From contig NC_090796.1 in assembly GCF_040054535.1 (NCBI RefSeq), positions 16,907,501-16,971,500 on the forward strand: 64,000 bases of DNA. Direction: 5' to 3'. The translations under genes and the position numbers were made by a program. Numbering within the stretch: position 1 is the first letter of the stretch; every line of letters begins with the position of its first letter. Shown piece after piece: positions 43,861 to 58,450 of the stretch. The DNA is from Antennarius striatus. Lineage: Eukaryota; Chordata; Actinopteri; Lophiiformes; Antennariidae. The notes beneath the pieces were generated by a model. That model did no database searches. It saw only the letters and a list, made by a program, of their open reading frames with translations, and was not told the origin of the DNA.

Positions 43861-46800
43861 TTCCTTTTTTTTTTTTTTAACACAGGATGATGTAGCACAG
43901 TTTGAAAATGAGGAGCGACCTTTGAACTCTGGTCGTTATGGATTCCTTTACTGTCTGTCAGACTTATTTGTAATTATTGATTGGAGAGTCGGTTTAATTA
44001 GCTCAGGTTCATCATGTCAAAACCTAGAAAGGTTCAGTGGAGTCGGTTCAGGAAAGGAAGAACCCGACGTTCTCACAGAACAGGAAGCAGAACGCTGAAC
44101 GAATGACTCGTTGATCTCTTTGCTTCATGACCTCGTCCTCTGATCAGATGAGAAAGATCTTCCAAATAAACTTCTTTGGTTTAGCTGCTAACGCCTACCA
44201 ACTGCTAACTCCTACCAACTGCTAACTCCTACCAGCTCGTTCTAGCTGTTCTCTAATCCTTTGGTTTGGGATCCACCCTCTTCGTTGCGTTCACACGTGG
44301 AGTTTAGAAATCATTTCCTGAGAAAAAGATCTAAATCTCCATCTGGATCCTCACCAAACTTTAAGGGGGTCTTGACGTCAGTCTGTTCTGCTCAGAGCAG
44401 TTCTGGTCTAATCCTGTTAGCACACAAAGCAACCCAACATGTCCGACCTGGCAGACGTGACTCACAAAACCCAAATTTAGATTCAAATAAACAAAATCTT
44501 CCGTTTGTTTGTGTTGGTTTTTATCTCCCTCAGATCACACGTTTGATCACGAGGAGAAGGAATGAATCCCTGGAAGCCATCAGGACACCAGGACCTGGTT
44601 GAGTCAAACATCTCTGTTTGCAGCGTTCTCCTAAAACACAGGAGAAGATCGAGTCCCGTTTAAAATAACAACCGAAAACCAGAAACATAACTCGGTACAA
44701 ATGAAGACTCCGGAGGCTCAGAGATGCGACGTTGATCCAATCACGTGATTCACTTCGTTGTTTAAGGTGCGATTTCTGTCGTAGCCTCGAAGATTAAAGC
44801 GCTGAAGGTTTCATCCTGTCGAAGGAAGGTGTACCTGGACTCTAGACGACAGGTGATTCCAGAAGTTTGATCTGTTGTTGACGTCATACGTCATTTCACT
44901 GCGTGAACCTGGACTGTTTCACGACGCTCTGAGTTTAGCGTCACTCGGTACTTCTGTTCGTGTTCGGAGGCCCAGCGATCCTCGTTGAAACGAGCCAATT
45001 AGAATAAGGAGCTAATTGTTGGTTTGCGGAACAATCCGGCGGACGGAGGGATCCTCTCCTCATCGAGAGGCCGTGGCGGTGAAAATACACGTTGTGTTTC
45101 GTGTGTTTATCCTCTCACCGGAGTCGTCATTACAACGTATTCCGGTCTTGTGAGGTCTTGCGTGATAACAGGGTCCGTTCCGGAGCGCTCGCACGGATCC
45201 CGCGTTTGTTCCGCGGCACTGCTAGCGGGCGCCGCCGCCATCAGCTGGTCAGGCGGCGTCTGTTTGCTGATTCAGATCTAACTTGTAATTACGTCTGTGA
45301 CAGACTAGAAAAAGACGGTTTTTGGCTTTCGCTTGCCAACCAGTTGTCAAAGGGCGCTCGCCGTCCCGCCTGATTAGGCGGTGGCGCCCCCCCGTCCTGA
45401 CGGCTCGGCGTGAAGCGAGCCGTCAGGCGATTGGAAACGACTCGACTGTTCTGGATGTGTCAGAAAAGACTTTCATTCCTCAGATAAGTTCGTACTTAGC
45501 GAGCCGCTTGTTCCCGAAATGGCAGAACCGTCCGAAAACGTGATGCCAGCTTTTTTTAATTTATTTTTTTTGTTGTTTTGCCGGGTCGAGGAGGATTTTT
45601 CTGCTTTGTATGTAAATGTCCCTCCGCCGGCGCCGACGCGTTCCCTCATTCGGCATTCAGAAGTGACGACCTCATCAGTTCCGTTCCGAAACGAAAACCG
45701 CAGACCTCAAAACGAGGTGAGCGGGAAACTCTCTCTCCGCCCCGTTGCCCCTTTTTCTTCCCATTTCTAGTTTAAAGTTGTCCTGGCTTTTATTTTGAGC
45801 AATATTAATTTGGTAGAAGACTGGCGTCGCATCTGAGGCGCGACACAAAGGGAGGAAAAAAAAAAGAGAGAGGGAGAGCGAAGAAGGAAAGAAAAAAGCC
45901 GCACATTTCTCCGGCTTGACGTTTTGCTGAAGTTTGTACGCCGCTTGAGCCCGCCGTTTCCCTCGCTAATGATACCAGCGGAACCTCTCTGGGGAACGGC
46001 GTCCGTCGTGCGCCTGGCGTTCACATTTCCAGCACCAGGTATTTTGGGATACGCAAGCGGGGACGAGGAGGCGCATCATTCCAGGAGCTCCTCTCTCTCC
46101 CCTCCAATCGGCTTCCTCTTCCTCTTCCTCTTTCTTCTTGTTGTTGTACTTCTGCACACGCAGACATTCTTCGTCTCACTCTAGTTCTCCCTTCGTTCTT
46201 CCTCCCGCCTCCCTTACCCTTCCTCTCTGACTTTTTTTTATTTTTTGATTTGGTAAGGATGATTTCAAGTGTGGAGAGGAAGAAGAAGGAAAAAAAAAAC
46301 GGCGTGCGCAGGAGAGGGAAGGAGTCTTTTTATTAACTTATTCATTGTATGTGAAATCAAGAGGTTTCTTCTTCTACCCCCCTCTTCCTCCTCCTCCTCC
46401 TCCGTCGCTCCTTCTCCTCTTCCTCTTGGTTAAGGCAAATGAATGTTTAAAGAGGTAATTTACCGGGCCTTGTGTGTTCCACAAACAGGCGGCAACAAAA
46501 GGAAATTCTAATCTAGACGGTAACACGACTGCACGGAGGATCCTCGGCGGGGGGTCCGGATGAATTATACAACAATCTGTGTTCTCCCTCGTTTAATTTA
46601 AAGGTCTGTTTTCAAGGCCGGCGCCGGCGCCCGCTTCAGAGGGAAGCGCGGCCTGTTGAGGTCAAGCCCATATTGACAAATATCAAGAGGCGGCAAAGCA
46701 GCGCCCAAATGGTGGAGATGAATACGTAAAGGCAAACAGATAAACAAACATAAAGCAAACAACAAGCTGGGGGGGGGGTTGCTCTACGTCTGATTGGCCG

Positions 46801-47155
46801 TCAGACACGAGGAACCGGGCGAGGTCTTCTGAGGAACATGAAAACTGAGCGTGTGAAGGCGTAGCGTTCAAAAGGGGAAATAATTGTTTGTCTGATGCAA
46901 CGTGAACGCCGGTGTGCGGTCAGACGTGTCGGCGCCGCCGTCTGACCGGCAGAACCTCAGGTCAGCCTGAACCTGGTTGGAAACAAGTCCAGTTCATCTC
47001 ACGGCACAAACAGAAGATCTCCAGCCAGGAGAATCCAGGTCCATGGTCTGAATGGGACCTGTGGACCACACGCCTATTTGCTCAAACATCTGCTTCCAGG
47101 TTCCTGGAAGTCAAAGAGGACTCCTGATTGGTCCTGAAGTCTTGCTTTTTTTATT
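43861..47155. other. Gene desert
   Basis: No gene supported. A CRE TGACGTCA occurs near 44880. The pyrimidine-rich stretch 46080-46240 and CTCCTC run at 46385-46420 are low complexity. A repeat-free patch at about 46440-46640 looks regulatory. G9 run at 46771-46779. Confidence 0.3.
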
Positions 47156-47157
47156 TA

Positions 47158-47290
47158 TCCAGCACTAACCCAACACTAATCCAAATCCTTATACCATCTT
47201 TAACGCAAATCCTAACCCCAAACACAAACAAACCCAACCCGACAACCCAATCCTAACCCAATCCTAACTGTATCCCTGTCCTTAACCCTT
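47158..47290. repeat. Degenerate telomere-like tract (CCTAAC strand)
   Basis: A run of CTAACCC, CCTAACCC and CAATCCTAA words about 130 bp long, diverged from the vertebrate telomere repeat CCCTAA. Confidence 0.5.
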
Positions 47291-47411
47291 CAAATCCCAG
47301 CCCAGGGGGTCAGCATTACTAGAAAACCAACGCCCTGTCTGATTACTTTTAGCAGTACAACAGTATTGCTAAACATGTCATAAGCCAGAGGACATCCCAG
47401 CATATGCAGGA

Positions 47412-47480
47412 GGCTGGTAGCGCAGTGGGAAGTGAGATGGCCCATCGTTCTCAGATTGAGGTTCAAGCCCCATAGTTGCC
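47412..47480 (+). repeat. tRNA-like sequence 1
   Basis: A-box-like TAGCGCAGTGG and perfect B-box-like GGTTCAAGCCC at normal tRNA spacing. The ends GGCTGGT and AGTTGCC pair at 5 of 7 positions. No proper anticodon stem-loop can be formed, so this is a tRNA pseudogene or SINE head rather than a working tRNA. Confidence 0.5.
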
Positions 47481-47577
47481 ATTGGAGCTCAGCTCCCCCC
47501 GTACAATGAAGAATATTTTTGTTCTGTTGAAAATCATTTGGCTAATGCTAAGAAGACTGGCATCATAGGTAGATATA

Positions 47578-47700
47578 GTTGGGGTGAGGGATGGGGTTAG
47601 CCCATGGTTTAGAGGTTAGGCTAGGGTTAAGGTTTGGGTTCATCTGGGGTTAGGGGTTAGGGTTCGGATTGGGGTAAGGGTTAGTGTTCGGGTTCGGACT
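47578..47700. repeat. Degenerate telomere-like tract (GGGTTA strand)
   Basis: A run of GGGGTTAG, GGTTAGGG and GGGTTCGG words, the opposite strand of the 47158 tract. It lies on the other side of tRNA-like sequence 1. Confidence 0.5.
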
Positions 47701-47947
47701 CGGGAATTGGTTCTCAACCTGGTTACATAAACATTGTGGTCGTGCTTCCCCACCTGTGGTAACTTTGGGATGCGTTCCATTTCTTCCTTCACAGTGAGGA
47801 TGAAGAAGAGTCTTGATGTCATGATGTTCTGGTTCATCCTCATGGCTGGACACAAGTCAAATAGTGCAGGTGGTAAGAAGGTTTTGGATTTCAGAAGATC
47901 TTGGATGTGTGAATTGTTCTTGAAGTTCTCCTCGTCCTCTCACCAGA

Positions 47948-48115
47948 GCAGCACGGTGGCGCAGCGGTAACGCTGTCGCCTCACAGCCAGGAGGTCTGGG
48001 GTTCAAACCCCGCTGAGGGCCTCTCTGTGAGGAGTTTGCATGTTCTCCACGTGTCTGGTGGTTCTAAAAACATGCGCATAGTTGGGTTAAATTGATCATA
48101 TATAGGAAGTAGGAT
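47948..48115 (+). mobile_element. tRNA-derived SINE (DANA/V-SINE-like)
   Basis: Begins CAGCACGGTGGCGCAGCGG, has B box GGGTTCAAACC, then GAGTTTGCATGTTCTCC, the body sequence widely shared by DANA-type fish SINEs. The tail is diverged (ACATGCGCATAGTTGGGTTA). No clear target duplication. Confidence 0.65.
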
Positions 48116-48231
48116 AAGAGGACACACCCAGGCTGTTTGAGTGTGGAGATGCTTCTACAAAAACATTTTGGTCGTGTTTCCTCCACCCGTGAACCCCATA
48201 AATACAAGTTCCAAACCGTATCAAAGCAGCT

Positions 48232-48304
48232 GAAGCTTTAGCTCAGAGAGATGAGAGGAGGAACTCAGAGATCTGAGGTCATGGGTTCAAATCCCAGCTT
48301 CTGC
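48232..48304 (+). repeat. tRNA-like sequence 2
   Basis: Ends GAAGCT and AGCTTC pair, the D-arm-like part is TTAGCTCAGAGAGATGAG, and the B box is GGGTTCAAATCCC with a good T stem. The anticodon region folds into a 5 bp stem with only a 4-base loop, so it is not a functional tRNA. Confidence 0.5.
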
Positions 48305-48365
48305 CTTTAGATTTTCTCCAGAGTGTTGTGAAAAATAAATACAACATCCAACCTCCTTCTCTGTG

Positions 48366-48436
48366 TGGATTCAGATAGCTCAGTCTGATAAGGTGCTGAG
48401 CAGGTGTGCAGACATTATAGGTTCAAGTCCCACTCC
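48366..48436 (+). repeat. tRNA-like sequence 3
   Basis: A box TAGCTCAGTCTGATAAGG and B box AGGTTCAAGTCCC at tRNA spacing. It lies only 62 bp after tRNA-like sequence 2. The acceptor stem does not pair well. Confidence 0.5.
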
Positions 48437-48908
48437 ACGCATCATTTTTCAGGCTGTTTCCTGAATGACGAAGACAAATACGCGCGGAGAAAAGGTCTGA
48501 ATGTGAAGGAACCCGTGGCATGGTGGGTAAGTTCCCACGATGAACCCAACCCGTACTCGCTGCAGGTTCTGGATCAAAGCTGTGTCTCACGGAAATGAGG
48601 CCGGAGGGGGCCTTGTCCCCTCCTGGCCCTCTGGAGGTATTGAAAGGTGGGGTTATGGAGCCTCACACTGTAAACGCATGATATTTTACCGCTATCATGA
48701 ACCAGACATACCCAAGTCTACTAGTAGCCTAAATTACCTTAGTACACAGGATACTCTTATCCTGCACGTAAAGTTAAGAATGTTGGAAGAAACAACTGTC
48801 GCTATAGCCGCCGCCTATATGGTGACGGTAAGTCGTAGGATGAAGTTTTTGGGAACAATAACCTGTAAAGTGATAAAACAACTGAATCAAAGTATTGATG
48901 AACAGAAT

Positions 48909-49940
48909 TTTATTAATATTTTTTGATATGCAGAAAAAGAAAAAGTTCTAGTCGAATATGTATTAAAAAAAAAATCGGTCATCGAGTCTGTGTCCTGAAG
49001 CTGCTGGTGGTGGTGGGAGGAGCTTCTGTGGCGCAGGGGGGAGGAGCTTGTGTAGCTGAGGCATCTTGTTCCGGTTGGGAAGCTGAGCTGTCCGTCTGGC
49101 AGACCTCCATCGAGGCGGTCAGGCTGCAACAAACATGATCATCAATCAATGAATCGATCAGTGAATCCATTGATTGTGTAACCACTGCAAAAAAAAAAGT
49201 TCTTCGAATCCCTGAAGACCCAAACAAACGCAGAACTTCTGTCCACTGGCTTCAGCTTTTAGAACCATCCACCAAAAATGTCTCATTTAAGTCCCCAAAG
49301 CGGAGACTAAAGAGACGGAAGTCACCGGATTTAAGACAGACGCTAGCAGAGAGTGGCTAACCCGCTGCTACCTGTCAGCTGTTTCCCACCTGTGAACTGT
49401 TAGCTACCCGTTAGCTACCCGTTAGCCACCTGTGAACTGTTAGCTACCCGTTAGCCACATGTGAACTGTTAGCTACCCGTTAGCCACCTGTTAGCTGTAG
49501 CTACCCGTTAGCCACCTGTGAACTGTTAGCTACCCGTTAGCTACCCGTTAGCTACCCGTTAGCTACCCGTTAGCCACCTGTGAACTGTTAGCTACCCGTT
49601 AGCCACCTGTGAACTGTTAGCTACCGGTTAGCTACCCGTTAGCCACCTGTGAACTGTTAGCTACCGGTTAGCCACTTTAAAAGCCGCTCCACGTTAAATC
49701 TCCCGGCGTGTTTTTCCAGGTATTTCCTGGTTTCCAAGACGCTTCCGGTCCATTTTCTCCGGTTCGCTAAACTCCAACCCGCGCTGAAGCCGGAAATCCA
49801 CCTGCTTTTGATTTCCGGTGACGTCAGCGAACGGAACCAGCGTCATCGCGGCTTGTTTCAGCGGAGCCAAACTTGGTGACACACCGAGTCACCTCTCGGC
49901 TCGGCTAAACTCGGGAATGTTCGTTCCCGGAGTGACGTCA
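48909..49940 (-). other. Possible small minus-strand gene (last exon 48979-49123)
   Basis: An exon-like stretch at 48979-49123 starts after a good acceptor (TTTGTTGCAG), is open for 48 codons in one frame (reading SMEVCQTDSSASQPEQDASA and a Pro/Thr-rich end), stops with TGA, and is followed 65 nt later by AATAAA (48909-48914). About 700-900 bp upstream the DNA becomes CpG-rich with ETS sites and two perfect CREs (49819-49826, 49933-49940), as in a housekeeping promoter. The intervening DNA is largely a minisatellite. I do not recognise the peptide, and upstream exons are not resolved. Confidence 0.3.
49380..49680. repeat. Minisatellite GTTAGCTACCC / GTTAGCCACCTGTGAACT
   Basis: Two alternating subunits of 11 and 18 bp, roughly 20 in all, with a few ACCGG variants. 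Confidence 0.9.
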
Positions 49941-50170
49941 TCACGATGCTCTGGTTAAAGGCTCGATCCAGCGGCACTGCGTGTCTCTGGAGGCGGCGGC
50001 GCTCCCAGAAAACAAAACTACGTTATTAGAATTAGCATCTTAACCTCATGCCTTTAGTGTGAAATAAACACTCAGGTGCAAAAAGTAAAAATCACAACAT
50101 GTTGTGAACAAAAAACGATCAAAATCCTGCTTTGCTGCAGTTTTTGATTCTTGAGTTTGTCTCCGGTCTC

Positions 50171-50178
50171 TGACGTCA
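50171..50178. promoter_or_regulatory. Perfect CRE palindrome
   Basis: TGACGTCA, the third in 360 bp (others at 49819 and 49933). Likely part of, or close to, the CpG-rich promoter-like segment. Confidence 0.4.
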
Positions 50179-50592
50179 CCGCAGGTCCTGGAAACAGGAG
50201 CAGGCGTGGAACAAATATTCATTTTAGAGACATGAAAAAAAACTTTTAATGCAATTAATGCTGTATAGAAGACTATGAAAGCTTCTGAGTTTTTGTACAA
50301 ACTGTGTTTTTAAAGGTCCCATGTTCTGTATTTTTAACTTACTGTCATTCAGCTCCCAGATGTCCAACTAGACTGTATTCCAAATATTTTGACCTAAAGT
50401 GATCTGTGGTCCTAAATATCAGCTTTTCAAAATCCCTCATCTGAGCTCCTCACAAAACGCTTCGTTTCAGGCCTCCGGCTGTAGTATGTTAATGAGCTCT
50501 GCTGGTCCACGCCTCCTTCACCTGGGCCACGCCCCTCTGAAGGAGAGCGTTAGGTTAACGGGACACTGACCGGCGTTACGTTTGTTATCATC

Positions 50593-51729
50593 ATGGCGTT
50601 TGGAGGACCCATCGTGTCGGCGTACATTCATGACCCTGAGTCGGACCCAGAAGCTCCTGAAGAAACACCGACTGTGCGGCTGCAGCAGGACGTTTCTGAT
50701 TGGTTAGTCCGTGTGAACGGTACTTAGTTGGTTCTGTTGTGTTGTTGTGTAACCTACGTCATCACAGGACGTTAGCATCGTCCGGTAGCTACTTTAGCTT
50801 CTACTCCCGCCTCTGCAAAAATCACACCAGGTTAATGGTGAAATGATGGAACCATACTGCAGTCATGCCTTTATCTGCTCTATTTTGAGGTGTCTTCACC
50901 TGTTGTACAGGTGTCCCTGTGGACACTGAATGTATGCCAACAGAAGCAGAAAACATCTGTTTGGAGACACAAGTAATAAGCTCACAGCTAAACCACAAAG
51001 TTATGTCTCTGTTTGGCTACTTTCACAACTGTAAATTTAAATGACCTTTACCATGTTTTCCACTGTAGGTTAGGAGCCGTCTGCAGGAGGTTGATGAAGT
51101 TCTGTGCATGACTCAACATCCTGGGTTCCAGCCTGTGTGCCTAAACGTGTACACCCTACAAATGGCCGGTCACATACTGAGGGCCGAGTGTGGCCCTTCA
51201 TGTCTGAGACCAATACATCGGTAAGTCGTTCTTTGAAAAATGTCGGAATAAAAACTAGTTATGTCTTATTGTGCCTCATTAGGCATTCCTTCATTAATGC
51301 AGTAACATGACATATACAGTATAGGTACAACAAAGTCTAATATATTGTATCTGCGACACCTTGATTTTTGTCTTATTAATAGACATGTTGAACACTTTTT
51401 GGTATTCACAATCCATTTATGTTGACATATACAAACATTTACATAAAACAATACATCCAATAATAATAATGAGAACACAGAGCCATCCTGTCAGGAGATC
51501 AACAAGTTGTAATACTTGGGATTGAAGACATTGTGAAATAAATAGTTTTGTGTCCTCCTTCTGTAGACGGTGCAGACATCTGGCCTATCGCACCTTTGTT
51601 GGCTGGTGCTGGGGCTACTTAGGACACAGAATCCGGGTCGTCATTCCACCCTGTGTGGTCCTTCACATACGCCAGGAGTTTCCTGAAGACGAAGGCCACT
51701 ACGCTGGATTTAGACCGAGTCTTGGTTGA
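50593..51729 (+). pseudogene. P2X7 C-terminal (zinc-coordinating Cys) domain-like gene remnant
   Basis: Four exon-like segments with good splice sites: 50593-50702 (starts MAFGGPIVSAYI, ends VSDW), 50911-50972 (WCPCGHC, then MPTEAENIC), 51069-51220 (LQEVDEVLCMTQHPGFQPVC) and 51567-51729 (RCRHLAYRTFVGWCWGYLGH to EGHYAGFRPSLG and stop). The last matches the end of human P2X7 (AYRCYATW to EGQYSGFKSPY), and exon 2 matches its WCxCGxC cluster. Fish genomes hold many such P2X7-like loci without the channel part. Exon 2 has a frame break between the CPCGHC and MPTEAE parts, so this copy is probably dead. Confidence 0.6.
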
Positions 51730-52566
51730 CCCTGGTCATGTAGCTGGCAATGACCTCCTCCTTGTCAGGACACTCATACTGGGCAGAGAGATTCTCGGGG
51801 AGAGGAATGGACAACATCTCAGTTGTGTATGGCACGGGGTCCACCAAGACTTTGTCACATATGAGGTCCAACATGTCAGCTACAAAACCTGTTCAATAAA
51901 ACACAAAGATTGATCTTTACTGTTATTGATATGGTTTGATTCATTTCTCTGTTTAGAACAATTGTGTTCAAAATACATCCTGGTACTTGCTACTAATTTA
52001 TTTATTTGTATGGTTACTTTTTACTGTGTTTTGTTGTGAACAATTACCAACAGAATTTCAAAACATGTTTGTTTGAAATATTAAAATATTACAACACTAA
52101 CAGAATGTTGGCTGTCTTGACTCTGCATTGTTCCTTCAAAAGCCTTTGGAAAGTGGATCTTATAGAGGGGTACACCAAACGTAACGACATAAGGAGCCAA
52201 AACAATACATGACATACATGAATCTGTCTCAAAAATTTTTATACTAAAGTCTTCACTTCACTTACTGTCTTGCTGGAATATTCTAATATACAACACTATT
52301 ATTTTTTTACTGAACTACTATCAACACATGTGCATTCACTAACACCTGTAGACAACTATATTTAGAAAATTAGTGTATTTAACCAATTTAATTAAAACAT
52401 TGTATAGGTTTAGCACACACACGTTGTACCTACAGTAGGTACTGTAGGTTTAACACACACACGTTGGAGCCACACACGAAACAAAGCAGCACCACCTAAT
52501 TAGCCAAATAGCACTCGATCACCCATGCTAACAGACAACTGCTAAAGATAAATGTGGTCAGACTTA

Positions 52567-52815
52567 CCTTAACCAGGGTGCAGGTCCTTGGTCCTTGGTC
52601 CAGGGTACAGGTCCTTGGTCCTTGGTCCAGGGTGCAGGTCCTTGGTCCAGGGTGCAGGTCCTTGGTCCTTGGTCCAGGGTACAGGTCCTTGGTCCAGGGT
52701 GCAGGTCCTTGGTCCTTGGTCCAGGGTGCAGGTCCTTGGTCCTTGGTCCAGGGTGCAGGTCCTTGGTCCAGGGTGCAGGTCCTTGGTCCTTGGTCCAGGG
52801 TGCAGGTCCTTGGTC
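52567..52815. repeat. Minisatellite CAGGTCCTTGGTC(CTTGGTC)CAGGGTG
   Basis: Units of 20 and 27 bp alternate, about 11 in all, inside the transposon. The open frames on both strands are repeat artefacts. Confidence 0.9.
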
Positions 52816-53399
52816 CCTATGGTGGGGAGTGATCCTGAATGAGGACCAGTCTCAGACAAAGCCCCGTCTGGACTGACCCTCGTTGCTAACACAGGCTGGA
52901 GTGAAGTGGTTCACACACAAACTAACGAGCAGGAGATGTAGCTGCACAGAGACATTAAACATGAAATGTAACCACGGTCTGTTCTGTTCTTCATTGATGG
53001 GATTAAAAATAAACGCTGGTGTTGATTTGTACAATCAACACCTGAACAACTATCATGTCTCCCTGTGATGGACGCCATTCCAACAGACTGCTGCCTCACG
53101 TCCGACTTGGGGATGGCCACGCCCTTGGGCGTGTCAACAGTCCATATCGTCCACGCCCCTGAGCATGTCCACCAATCAGTATCGTCCAATACTCTGTCCA
53201 ATAGCAGGGTGCAAAGTCTGACGTCAACAATACCTATTCTAGCGCTTTATGGTGGAATCCAGTCGTTCAGAGCCATGACTTCCTAAAAGTCCAAATATCT
53301 ATTGATGCAGGAAGTGTTTGTTTACCAGATTCTAGTTGGTCGGGTTAGGGAGGACCACTATGTATATGTACAGTGGGCCCCTTTAAGACTCAATCCACC

Positions 53400-57478
<4,079 letters not shown>

Positions 57479-58147
57479 ATGTACGCTAAACAAGTCCCAG
57501 ATCTCAAGTCAGTCAAGACTGACAAGTCCCCAATCAAGTCCCAAGTCAAAAACATGTCAAAGGGAGTCAAAGCAGACAAGTCCCGAGTACCAAATGGAGT
57601 CCTAATAACTTCAAGTTTAACGAGTGAGTCTAACTTTCCATGTCCAGACTTACAAGTCCCAAGTGAAGTCCAAGTCTCAAGTACAAGGAGACAAGTTTTC
57701 AATCAAGTTTAAGACAAGATTTAGAACTTGACATCAAGTCCCAAAATCAAGTCCCAAAATGCCAAATCAAGACTCTTAAGTCCCAAGTCCAATGAGGAAA
57801 GTCTAGACTCCAATCAAGACCAAGTCAGGAAATATCCCAAGTCCTGATTTAAGTTCAAGTCAAGAGGCAGATCCTCAATCTATCAAGTCAAAGAGTGTCA
57901 ATGCAGACAAGTCCCAAGTCCTAAATGGAGTCCTAATATAGGTTCAAACAAAGTCAAACAAGCGAGTCTCACTTTCCAAGTCAAGACTCAGAAGGTCCCC
58001 AGGCAAGTCCCAAGTGAAGGTCCAAGTCTCAAGTACAAAGAAACGAGTTTCAAGTCAAGACGAACGACTTGACATCAAAGTCCTGAATCAAGTCCAGGAG
58101 TGTGAAGTCAAGACTGTCAAGTCCCAAGTCTCATCAGGAAAGTGCAG
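57479..58147. repeat. Degenerate CAAGTCCCAAGT-type repeat
   Basis: About 670 bp dominated by AAGTC and AAGTCCCAAGTC words at irregular spacing. It looks like an old, decayed minisatellite that grades into the younger array on its right. Confidence 0.7.
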
Positions 58148-58450
58148 ACCCCAATCAATCAAGTCTAGACCAAATTAATCAAGTCTAGACCCCAATCAAT
58201 CAAGTCTAGAACCCAATCAATCAAGTCTAGACCCCAATCAATCAAGTCTAGACCCAATCAATCAAGTCTAGACCCAATCAATCAAGTCTAGACCCCAATC
58301 AATCAAGTCTAGACCCAATCAATCAAGTCTAGACCCCAATCAATCAAGTCTAGACCCCAATCAATCAAGTCTAGACCCAATCAATCAAGTCTAGACCCCA
58401 ATCAATCAAGTCTAGACCCAATCAATCAAGTCTAGACCCCAATCCCAAGT
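58148..58450. repeat. 21-22 bp minisatellite AATCAATCAAGTCTAGACCCC
   Basis: About 14 near-perfect units, with single-base length variants in the final C run. The AAGTC core suggests it grew out of the adjoining older repeat. Confidence 0.9.

Larger units (their letters stand above)
50308..53387 (+). mobile_element. Decayed DNA transposon, about 3.1 kb, carrying a P2X7-tail-like gene
   Basis: The left end TTAAAGGTCCCATG and right end (reverse) TTAAAGGGGCCCACTG are similar terminal inverted repeats, each opening with TTAA. TTAA targets are used by piggyBac and Kolobok elements, so one of these is the likely superfamily; no transposase is visible. Inside are four P2X7-tail-like exons and an array of about 250 bp (52567-52815). 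It may be non-autonomous or internally deleted. Confidence 0.5.

Noticed and set aside
48232-48304. Functional tRNA gene
   Set aside because: A and B boxes and acceptor pairing exist, but no seven-base anticodon loop can form.
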